NCBI GenBank assembly: GCA_938045435.1
Contig: CALIBA010000300.1
Location: forward strand, 1-11,316
DNA from: an uncultured Selenomonas sp.
GTDB lineage: Bacteria; Bacillota; Negativicutes; Selenomonadales; Selenomonadaceae
Direction of reading: 5' to 3'
DNA length: 11,316 nt
Under the pieces are notes generated by a model. That model searched no databases and was not told where the DNA came from. It saw only the letters and a program-made list of their open reading frames with translations. Below, in pieces: positions 5,592 through 11,316 of the stretch (position 1 is its first letter; every line of letters begins with the position of its first letter). The translations under genes and the position numbers were made by a program.

Positions 5592-6625
5592 GCCGTATGC
5601 AGGTGCCATCTGCACGCAGGACACTGCATCGAGCGGCAAATGCGTTGAAGCTTTTGCCGCTCGTCGCTGCCGCAGCGCTCATCCTCTATCTCTCCTATAC
5701 CGAGGGACGCGGCGCAATGGTGCAGATGCCCACAGGCGACCGACCCTATGTCACCGCCGATGGTGCGGGGCGCACAGCGGTCTTTGCACTCCCGCAGGTG
5801 CCCACGCGCGTCCTTGTGACCTATCCGGGCGCGACGGAGCTACTCATTGATCTGGGGCTTGAGGAGCGCATCATCGGCACGATCGCGCCCTATGGGAAAG
5901 AGCCGCCCGCCTACGCGGCTGCCTATGCGGCGCTTCCGATTCTCGCAGCGCCCTATGTGCCGAGCCGTGAGGAGGTCATGGCGCTACATCCCGATTTTAT
6001 CATCGGCTGGGCCCATCACTTTACCCCGGAGGCACTGGGGGATGTGTATACCTACTTTGACCGCGGTGTAGGGGCCTACATCGTCCCCGCAACCGTACGC
6101 AGAGGACGCCCGACACTGGAGGAGACGGTGTATCCGTTCATCCACGACATGGGGCAGATCTTTGACAGGGCGCAGCAGGCAGAGACGTATACGGCGCAGC
6201 TAAAGGCGCGTACGGCAGCAGTGGAGGCACGTGCCGCGCAGCGCGGGCGGCGCTTTTCTGCGATGATTCTGCAGGCGCACGGTAGCAGCCTGTACAGTAT
6301 GTACGGCCCATCCTACATCATCGACGATATTGCAAAAAAGGCGGGCGCGGATAACCTCGTCCGCCGGCAGATGAACGGCGTCGGCCCCGAGCGCGTCCTA
6401 GGGTTTACGCCCGAGGTCATCCTCTATGTCAATCCAAGCGATATGACGGAGGAGGAGGCACGCAGTGCGCTGCGCACCGATCCGAATTTGCAGCACATGA
6501 AGGCGGTGCGGGAGGGGCATATCATCGTTGTGGATTTTTCCGATGTCAACAACGGGAACGGGCGCACCGTCATGGCACTCGAACAGATTGCCGCAGGACT
6601 GGATGCGCTGATGGATACATTTTAG
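5588..6625 (+). CDS. Iron-chelate ABC transporter substrate-binding protein (BtuF/FepB-like), membrane-anchored
   Basis: This is the periplasmic receptor that hands the chelate to the permease. The 345 residues have two lobes: the N-lobe begins TRVLVTYPGATELLIDLGLEERIIGT (around 73-98) with HPDFIIGW (134-141). A long linking helix spans about 180-220. The C-lobe includes YGPSYIIDDIAKKAGADNL (239-257) and PEVILYVNPS (275-284), and the protein ends in a NGRTVMALEQIAAGLDAL helix (324-341). The N-terminus is basic followed by a hydrophobic segment (22-37). There is no cysteine anywhere, so it cannot be a lipoprotein; it is either cleaved and free in the periplasm or held by a signal anchor, as no clear cleavage site follows the segment. 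GGAGG (5573-5577) lies 10 bases before the ATG, which overlaps the ATPase stop. The ligand is not known; Fur sites upstream suggest iron. Confidence 0.9.
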   Translation: MSRMQVPSARRTLHRAANALKLLPLVAAAALILYLSYTEGRGAMVQMPTGDRPYVTADGAGRTAVFALPQVPTRVLVTYPGATELLIDLGLEERIIGTIAPYGKEPPAYAAAYAALPILAAPYVPSREEVMALHPDFIIGWAHHFTPEALGDVYTYFDRGVGAYIVPATVRRGRPTLEETVYPFIHDMGQIFDRAQQAETYTAQLKARTAAVEARAAQRGRRFSAMILQAHGSSLYSMYGPSYIIDDIAKKAGADNLVRRQMNGVGPERVLGFTPEVILYVNPSDMTEEEARSALRTDPNLQHMKAVREGHIIVVDFSDVNNGNGRTVMALEQIAAGLDALMDTF

Positions 6626-6669
6626 GGTCTTTGTCATATGAATGGATATATTTAGAAAGGAAACAAAAG

Positions 6670-8586
6670 ATGAGAAATGCTATGCTGCGCGGCTTTACGG
6701 TGGGCGCACTGACTGTAGGAATAGGCACTGCGCCCGCACTGGCGGCAGAACCGGAGCAGGAACATCTAAGCACCTATGTGCTCGATGACATCATCGTCAC
6801 AGCAAGCCGCAGCGACACCGCCATCAGCGATGTGCCGGCGGATGTCACGCTCATCAGCGAGGCGCAGATTGCGCGCGGCAACTACAAGAGCGTCTCGGAG
6901 GCGCTAAAGGGCGCGAACATCAACGTCGTGCAAAAGGGCTTTGCCGCCTATCCTGTCATCAACGGCGACACGCGCGTGCTTGTCATGGTCGATGGGAAAA
7001 AGATGAACTGGGATCATCTCATGGTCAGCGGCGATGATAACGCGATTGATGTGGATCAGATTGCCATCGGTGACGTGGAGCGCATCGAGATTGTCCGGGG
7101 GCCAAATTCCTCCCTCTACGGCGAGCGCGCCGTCTCGGGTGTGGTCAACATCATCACAAAACGCGCGCCGACGGGCGACATCACAGGCAGCGTAAATCTG
7201 CGGTACGGCACATGGAACGACCGCCGCCTCGGCATTACGGCAGGCGGCGGCGATGCAAAAAACCGCATCAAGGTCGGCTATGCAAACGAAAAGCGCAAGA
7301 ACTACGACTATAAGAACAGCGACGGCGACAAATTGGAGTTTCCCGACAGTTTCCGTGACCGAAAAGACTATACCCTTGGCTTTGAACATAAGCTGGGCGA
7401 TGACCGCATCGTCCTTGATTTCAGCCGCAATGAGAGCCGGGACGGATTCGGCATCTATCTGACGGATCCCAAGGCGGGCATTGCCTACGGCGCGGGCATG
7501 AAGTCCCGCCAGACAAATACGACCTACGGCGTGACCTATCATTTCGGCGTCGAAAAGGAAGGCGAGGGCACCTTCCTGCGCTACTACCGCAAGACGGCAG
7601 AGGCGAACAGCCCGTTTGCGGGGACGCCGTACACGCACGATCTTGACCGCGATACCATCGAGGGACAAAAACTCTGGGTACTCAACGATAAAAATATGCT
7701 CATCGGCGGATTCCTCTGGGCGCGGGACAGCCTCTTTGAAAACAACGACGGCGCCGTGATGCACGCCTCTGCGGCCACAAAGGCGCTTTTCCTGGAGGAC
7801 GATTGGCAGCTTGGTCGCGGGTACGCCCTCAAGCTCGGCACTCGCTACGAGCACCACAGCGATTTCGGCGGCAATACAGCCTCACACATCAGCCTAAACA
7901 AAAAATTCAGCAGGGGCACACATGCCTATATTTCATGGGGACAGGCCATCAACAACCCGACGCTCAAAATGCGCTATGCAGATACCCCATATATGAAGGG
8001 CAACCCCGCACTGGAGCAGGAGACGGCGCGTACCTTTACCATCGGTGGAGAGAGCCGCCTGTCCGATAAATGGTACGTCTCTGCGAGCGTCTACTGGAGC
8101 AAGGTCAACAACGCACTCAACTGGGCGTGGAACCGTGAGGGCGACTTTAAGACTCACTACTACAATACAGAGACGGAGCACCGCCGCGGTCTTGAGCTTT
8201 CCACACGCTACCATGCGAGTGACGTCTGGGCATTGCGCGCCGCATACAGCTACACGCATGTCGATTCGACCGACCCGAACAAGAGCTATCTTAGCACAAA
8301 TACGCAGCCAAACGGTTACAGTCTCGGCATCTCCTACACGCAGGGGAAATGGAACGCCGACGCAGATCTCACCTATGTGACTGGGCGCAGTGCGCAGCGG
8401 TTTACCGATACCCGCTATCTGACCCTCGATCTTGGGGTGAACTATATGGTGACGGATGCACTGAAAATCTATGCAAAGGGACTGAACCTCACAGATGAGG
8501 TCTATGAGTCCATCGGCTACACCACCATCGGCGCCTATGCCATGCCGGGACGCCACTTCATCCTCGGCGCAAATTATAATTTCTAA
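6670..8586 (+). CDS. TonB-dependent outer-membrane receptor (siderophore/haem type)
   Basis: This 22-stranded beta-barrel receptor imports its ligand across the outer membrane using TonB energy. The 638 residues start with a signal peptide (MRNAMLRGF..., hydrophobic 8-24) cleaved near ALA|AEP (25/26). Next comes a TonB-box-like region, LDDIIVTASR (38-47), then the plug (about 48-165). Within it are TRVLVMVDGKKMN (101-113) and the plug-end signature GDVERIEIVRGPNSSLYG (134-151) plus SGVVNIITK (156-164). The barrel fills the rest and ends ...GANYNF, with the terminal aromatic residue needed for outer-membrane assembly. The region NNPTLK...GNPALEQE corresponds to the 'AP..L/NP.L.PE' segment common in this class. 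The ATG at 6670 has AAGGAA (6657-6662) 7 bases before it; an in-frame TTG at 6631 lacks one. It follows the binding protein by 44 bases without an obvious promoter, so it is probably the last gene of the operon. Confidence 0.95.
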   Translation: MRNAMLRGFTVGALTVGIGTAPALAAEPEQEHLSTYVLDDIIVTASRSDTAISDVPADVTLISEAQIARGNYKSVSEALKGANINVVQKGFAAYPVINGDTRVLVMVDGKKMNWDHLMVSGDDNAIDVDQIAIGDVERIEIVRGPNSSLYGERAVSGVVNIITKRAPTGDITGSVNLRYGTWNDRRLGITAGGGDAKNRIKVGYANEKRKNYDYKNSDGDKLEFPDSFRDRKDYTLGFEHKLGDDRIVLDFSRNESRDGFGIYLTDPKAGIAYGAGMKSRQTNTTYGVTYHFGVEKEGEGTFLRYYRKTAEANSPFAGTPYTHDLDRDTIEGQKLWVLNDKNMLIGGFLWARDSLFENNDGAVMHASAATKALFLEDDWQLGRGYALKLGTRYEHHSDFGGNTASHISLNKKFSRGTHAYISWGQAINNPTLKMRYADTPYMKGNPALEQETARTFTIGGESRLSDKWYVSASVYWSKVNNALNWAWNREGDFKTHYYNTETEHRRGLELSTRYHASDVWALRAAYSYTHVDSTDPNKSYLSTNTQPNGYSLGISYTQGKWNADADLTYVTGRSAQRFTDTRYLTLDLGVNYMVTDALKIYAKGLNLTDEVYESIGYTTIGAYAMPGRHFILGANYNF

Positions 8587-8599
8587 AAAGCGCCACGAC

Positions 8600-8633
8600 A
8601 GAGGGTTTGACGGAGATTCGTCAAGCCCTCTTT
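8600..8633 (+). terminator. Intrinsic terminator of the iron-uptake operon
   Basis: AGAGGGTTTGACG (8600-8612) pairs with CGTCAAGCCCTCT (8619-8631) in a 13-bp stem with one T-G wobble and a 6-base loop, starting 13 bases after the receptor stop. The T run is short (8631-8633), but stem length and position make termination likely. It separates the operon from the MATE gene. Confidence 0.75.
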
Positions 8634-8735
8634 ACAATGAGAACCTACTGCGCTTCTCATGGCACAGCGGCACGGACTGCGCTACAATAGAGGGGCATAT
8701 ACAGAGAAGGGGGGCGCTGTCCCGTCTGCGGGCAT
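8634..8735 (+). promoter_or_regulatory. Upstream region of the MATE gene, weak promoter candidate
   Basis: A TACAAT hexamer (8683-8688) is a five-of-six match to the -10 consensus. No good -35 lies 16-18 bases upstream (TGGCAC is the best). It would start transcription near 8695. A purine-rich AGAAGGGGGG (8704-8713) lies 23 bases before the first in-frame ATG at 8736, too far for a normal ribosome site unless the short CCCG/CGGG hairpin (8721-8732) brings it closer. No Fur-like palindrome is seen here, unlike the flanking operon and receptor. Confidence 0.3.
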
Positions 8736-10238
8736 ATGTTCACTATGGGAATACAATCGCTGCGCACAGCAGCGTGCGCAGTCAAAAAGCGCAAGTACAT
8801 CTATGGAATCCACAATCCGCTGACCTATGATTTTCTGCATCACAATCTGCACCATCTGCACATGCTGCTCTTTCATAGTAAGGACCAGCAGGATTTTACA
8901 CAGGGCGCGATGCTGCGCGGTCTGTTGGTATTCATGCTGCCGATTCTCCTCATGCAGCTATTGCAGCAGTTTTACAGCATCGCAGATACAGCGCTCGTCG
9001 GACAGACGCTCGGCGCACAGGCACTCGCGGCAGTCGGCACGGCAAGCCTCATCCTATCGGTCATTGTCAATTTCTTCATCGGATTTTCGGCAGGGCTCTC
9101 CGTCCTCGTCTCCCATCTCTATGGGGAAAAGGAATACATCCGTCTGAATGCACTCGTACAGACCATCACGGTCACGGTCCTCGTCTTTGCCGTGACACTC
9201 ACAGCGGCAGGGCTGCTCCTTACGCCGCAGATGCTCACAGCACTGTCAACACCAGAGGAGCTGATCCCACAGACAGCGCTCTATCTGCGCATCGCGCTCT
9301 GTGGAATGCTCGCGCAACTCGTCTATAACACGGCGACGGCGATTCTGAGAGCGCTCGGCAATACGACAAGCGCCCTACACTATCTTGCCGCGGCGGTATT
9401 GCTGAACATCCTGCTCGATGTGCTGCTCCTCATCGTCATTCCATGCGGCATCGCAGGTGCTGCGGCGGCAACGGTCGCCGCGCAGTATGCGGCGGCACTC
9501 CTTACGGTGCGAAAGTTCCGCCATTTGCACGGTGCATGGCATTTTACCCTCAGCCGCCCGCTCTTTCAGCCGCGTCTGCTCGTGCCCATCCTCGGCGCGA
9601 GCATCCCAGCGGGACTTCAGGCGGTCTTTATGAGCATCTCCTCCCTCGTCATCCAAGGCTATATCAACTCGTTTGGCTATGCGGCAATGGCGGGCATGAC
9701 AGTCTACGCACGCATCGAGGGGTTCCTCTACCATCCTCTGTTCGCATTTGGGATTGCGCTGACGAGTTTCATCGGGCAGAACGTGGGCGCAGGGATGACG
9801 GCGCGCGTGCGCGAGGGGATTCGAGTGAGCCTGCGCTTTGTTGCGGGCGGCTCGGTTGGCATGGCGCTCCTTGCAGGTCTTGCCGCTCCCATGCTCCTTT
9901 CGCTCTTTACAGAGGATCCCGCCGTTTTGGAAAATGCGCTCGCTGCGGTGTACTGCACGTTCCCATTCTACGGCATCTACGGGATCAATCAGGTCTATAT
10001 CGGTGCCATCCGCGGTCTTGGCGATACGCTCTATCCCATGATGACTTCGCTGATTGCGTACTGCGTCTTCCGCGTGCTCTGGTGCTATGCGTTTGATGTC
10101 TTTGGCATCCACTCGATGTATGTGGTCTACAGCGCATACAGTGTAAGCTTTTTCGTCATGGCGGTGCTGCTCCGCATCGGCTGCCGCCGCGCTCTGCAAA
10201 AGCCGTATACCTCCCCTTCCGATGCTGCACACCGCTGA
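8736..10238 (+). CDS. MATE-family efflux transporter (start uncertain)
   Basis: This inner-membrane multidrug/toxin extrusion antiporter exports small, often cationic molecules using Na+ or H+ gradients. From the longest frame it has 500 residues, but the recognised family sequence begins only at DFTQGAMLRGLLVFMLPILL (about 53-72). Other family features are QLLQQFYSIADTALVG, GTASLILSV, ILRALGNTTSALHYL, SIPAGLQAVFMSISSLVIQG and IRGLGDTLYPMM; about 12 membrane helices are expected. An ATG at 8862 would give 458 residues, the usual length, but has no ribosome site either. The extra 42 residues are unusual: basic, then histidine-rich (HHNLHHLHMLLFH), and their DNA holds an 8-bp hairpin (8760-8781). 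They may be untranslated leader. It lies between two Fur-type receptor loci, so a role in exporting an iron chelator is possible but unproven; a general drug exporter is equally likely. Confidence 0.9.
   Translation: MFTMGIQSLRTAACAVKKRKYIYGIHNPLTYDFLHHNLHHLHMLLFHSKDQQDFTQGAMLRGLLVFMLPILLMQLLQQFYSIADTALVGQTLGAQALAAVGTASLILSVIVNFFIGFSAGLSVLVSHLYGEKEYIRLNALVQTITVTVLVFAVTLTAAGLLLTPQMLTALSTPEELIPQTALYLRIALCGMLAQLVYNTATAILRALGNTTSALHYLAAAVLLNILLDVLLLIVIPCGIAGAAAATVAAQYAAALLTVRKFRHLHGAWHFTLSRPLFQPRLLVPILGASIPAGLQAVFMSISSLVIQGYINSFGYAAMAGMTVYARIEGFLYHPLFAFGIALTSFIGQNVGAGMTARVREGIRVSLRFVAGGSVGMALLAGLAAPMLLSLFTEDPAVLENALAAVYCTFPFYGIYGINQVYIGAIRGLGDTLYPMMTSLIAYCVFRVLWCYAFDVFGIHSMYVVYSAYSVSFFVMAVLLRIGCRRALQKPYTSPSDAAHR
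8760..8781 (+). other. GC-rich hairpin at the 5' part of the MATE frame
   Basis: CTGCGCAC (8760-8767) and GTGCGCAG (8774-8781) are perfect inverted repeats around an AGCAGC loop, followed by TCAAAAAG. It is too A-rich downstream to be a rightward terminator. It falls 80 bases before the alternative MATE start at 8862, so it could be a leader element if that start is used; otherwise it is simply within coding sequence. Confidence 0.4.
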
Positions 10239-10261
10239 GGCGGCATAAGGGTTCTTTTTTT
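10232..10261 (+). terminator. Weak terminator-like sequence after the MATE gene
   Basis: CCGC (10232-10235) and GCGG (10240-10243) bracket the stop codon as a 4-bp stem, and a run of seven T (10255-10261) follows 11 bases later. The distance between stem and T run is too long for a standard intrinsic terminator. ATAAGG (10245-10250) can also pair with CCTTAT (10266-10271) around the T run. Termination here is possible but not well supported. Confidence 0.25.
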
Positions 10262-10272
10262 CACTCCTTATC

Positions 10273-10301
10273 TGGACTTGCACAGGAAAACTGATTATAA
10301 T
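10273..10301 (+). promoter_or_regulatory. Promoter of the second TonB receptor
   Basis: A perfect -10 box TATAAT (10296-10301) is preceded by 17 bases and TGGACT (10273-10278), a four-of-six match to the -35 consensus. Predicted start is near 10308, inside the Fur-like palindrome that begins at 10299. The leader to the ATG is about 70 bases. Confidence 0.55.
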
Positions 10302-10317
10302 GAAAAAGATTTTCATT
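10299..10317 (+). promoter_or_regulatory. Fur-box-like operator of the second TonB receptor
   Basis: AATGAAAA (10299-10306), AGA and TTTTCATT (10310-10317) form a perfect 19-bp interrupted palindrome. It overlaps the -10 box and the predicted start, a position suited to repression. Bases 10301-10318 are identical to 3649-3666 ahead of the ABC operon. The length, the AATGA/TCATT ends and the target genes all fit Fur; direct binding is inferred. Confidence 0.8.
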
Positions 10318-10331
10318 GTAATTTTATAAAC

Positions 10332-10349
10332 CACAGGAGAATTCCTGTG
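10332..10349 (+). other. Leader hairpin before the second TonB receptor
   Basis: CACAGGA (10332-10338) and TCCTGTG (10343-10349) form a perfect 7-bp stem with a GAAT loop, 11 bases before the ribosome site AAGGAG (10361-10366). The same CACAGGA also occurs at 10281-10287, between the -35 and -10 boxes. It could be an RNA element affecting translation or a DNA operator; neither can be decided from sequence. Confidence 0.5.
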
Positions 10350-10376
10350 TCCATTTTGCAAAGGAGTGATGGATAC

Positions 10377-11316
10377 ATGACACAAAGGCGTGCCTATAAG
10401 AATCGGCAGCTGCTTTCTCTGGCTGTGGGCGCATGGCTCACGCTCCCCGCCGCTGCGGCATGGGCTGCCCCCGCAGATGTCGATGCTGCGACGGCGGATG
10501 TCAATGTGGAGGCAGACGCCGCCAAGGAAGAAGCGAAATACGAGTCGCAGTCGACGACCATCATCACGGCGGAGGACATCGCACGCAAACAGGCGAAGTC
10601 CGTCGAGGACGTGATCTTCAACGAGGTCGGCGTGACGCGTACAATCGACGCGATGGGCAACGTCGGCGTATCGATCCGCGGCGGTGACCCGCGCCATACG
10701 CTGCTGCTCGTAGACGGGCAGCGTGTCCTCGGCGGTGAGGCGAAGTACAACGGCAACGGCGACGAGCTGCTGCGCATCGGGGCGGAGAACATCGAGCGCA
10801 TCGAGATCATCCGCGGTGCGGCGAGCGCGAAATACGGCGCGGATGCCATCGGCGGCGTCATCCACGTCATCACGAAGCAGGGCGTGAAGAGTCCCGCCGT
10901 CTCGCTGAACGTCGAGGGACGCTATCACAGCTCCCGCAGTCAGAGCGGTACGGAGACGAACACCCTGCCCACGAATTTCTACCTGCGCGCGGATTCGGGC
11001 GACATGGGCAAGCTGAACCTCAGCGGGTGGACGTCAAAGCGCGAGGTTATGCCCGTCTACTCGCACGGCAAACAGTTCCTCATGGGCGAGAACTGGTACG
11101 AGGATTTCAAGCCGTCGCTGCGCTTCTACGGCTCGATCAAGAACGACGGTGTGAGCGGCTCCTACAGCTTTGACGATGCGAACAAGCTCTCCTTCCGCTT
11201 CACGACAGAGCGCGAAAATATGCAGCGGCGCAACAAGGGTGAGCTCTACCCGCTCGGCTCCTTCTTCGAACCGATGCAGATCTACCAGCGCGACCGGAGA
11301 CGCGATACGTACAGTC
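10377..11316 (+). CDS. TonB-dependent outer-membrane receptor, 3' end outside the window
   Basis: The frame is open from the ATG at 10377 to the window edge (313 codons) and is therefore the N-terminal part of a receptor probably 600-750 residues long. AAGGAG (10361-10366) lies 10 bases before the ATG. A basic signal peptide with a hydrophobic core (about 12-29) is cleaved near AWA|APAD (30/31). A plug domain (about 55-168) contains STTIITAEDIARKQAKSVED (59-78), GVSIRGG (97-103), HTLLLVDGQRVLGGE (107-121) and the plug-end signature ENIERIEIIRGAASAKYG (137-154) with GGVIHVITK (159-167). Barrel strands follow. The stretch between signal peptide and plug is Ala/Asp/Glu-rich and has no clear TonB box of the LDDIIVTAS kind seen in the other receptor. 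It has its own Fur-type promoter. The ligand is unknown; iron chelate or haem is likely. Confidence 0.93.
   Translation, partial: MTQRRAYKNRQLLSLAVGAWLTLPAAAAWAAPADVDAATADVNVEADAAKEEAKYESQSTTIITAEDIARKQAKSVEDVIFNEVGVTRTIDAMGNVGVSIRGGDPRHTLLLVDGQRVLGGEAKYNGNGDELLRIGAENIERIEIIRGAASAKYGADAIGGVIHVITKQGVKSPAVSLNVEGRYHSSRSQSGTETNTLPTNFYLRADSGDMGKLNLSGWTSKREVMPVYSHGKQFLMGENWYEDFKPSLRFYGSIKNDGVSGSYSFDDANKLSFRFTTERENMQRRNKGELYPLGSFFEPMQIYQRDRRRDTYS

Noticed and set aside
6631..6669. TTG start 13 codons upstream for the first TonB receptor
   Set aside because: It would put a charged, tryptophan-containing stretch before the signal peptide and has no ribosome site, whereas ATG 6670 has AAGGAA 7 bases upstream.
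6904..7857. 317-codon open frame on the minus strand inside the first TonB receptor
   Set aside because: It is wholly antisense to the plug and barrel of a clear receptor and shows no family motif, so it is a shadow frame.
10369..10380. Three-codon frame ATG GAT ACA TGA overlapping the second receptor start
   Set aside because: AAGGAG is only two bases before this ATG, too close for initiation, so it is most likely accidental.
9375..10928. Long 517-codon open frame on the minus strand opposite the MATE gene and second receptor
   Set aside because: It runs antisense across two well-supported genes and through the Fur-regulated promoter between them. Its product is Arg/Asp/His/Ala-rich with no recognisable domain, as expected of a shadow frame in GC-rich DNA.
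1..11316. CRISPR arrays, insertion sequences, attachment sites or phage genes
   Set aside because: No regularly spaced repeats, transposase-like proteins or terminal inverted repeats were seen; the tRNA-Ser has no repeated 3' segment elsewhere in the window.

Overview
This window most likely comes from a diderm Firmicute of the class Negativicutes, probably a Selenomonas-like organism; the genus is an inference. The left half carries the Firmicutes-type cluster tRNA-Ser / SRP RNA / dnaX / ybaB / recR / bofA. The right half encodes TonB-dependent outer-membrane receptors, which need an outer membrane. DNA is GC-rich in the genes and AT-rich in the intergenic control regions.

Left block (about 1-3590), all read leftward. 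From upstream to downstream it holds a sigma-A promoter, tRNA-Ser(GGA), the small 4.5S-type SRP RNA with an intrinsic terminator, dnaX (tau subunit of the DNA polymerase III clamp loader), ybaB/ebfC, recR and a short bofA-family membrane protein. ybaB and recR overlap by one base (TGATG), and recR and bofA are one base apart, so the last three genes look translationally coupled. At the extreme left edge a second leftward promoter, with 17-bp spacing and an A-tract-rich upstream region, fires out of the window. It resembles a stable-RNA (rRNA or tRNA) promoter.

Middle block (about 3640-8640), read rightward: an iron-acquisition operon. An inferred promoter (TTGACA, 17 bp, TATGCT) is flanked by two Fur-box-like palindromes. 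It is followed by a FecCD/BtuC-type permease, a FecE/BtuD-type ATPase, a periplasmic substrate-binding protein and a TonB-dependent receptor. The three ABC genes overlap by 4 bp (ATGA) at each junction. A 13-bp stem terminator closes the operon. Substrate would cross the outer membrane through the receptor, be captured by the binding protein and be imported by the permease/ATPase pair. Ferric siderophore or haem is the likely cargo given the Fur sites, but the exact ligand cannot be read from sequence.

Right block (about 8640-11316), rightward: a MATE-family efflux protein with an uncertain start, then a second TonB-dependent receptor cut by the window edge. The second receptor's promoter carries a perfect 19-bp Fur-like palindrome, and 18 bp of that site are identical to the site upstream of the ABC operon. 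The two loci therefore probably form one iron regulon, with the MATE gene between them. I see no wholly new system. The most interesting points are regulatory: paired and duplicated Fur sites, a leader hairpin ahead of the second receptor, a possible dnaX frameshift site and the MATE leader. One protein-level oddity is a binding protein without a lipobox cysteine.
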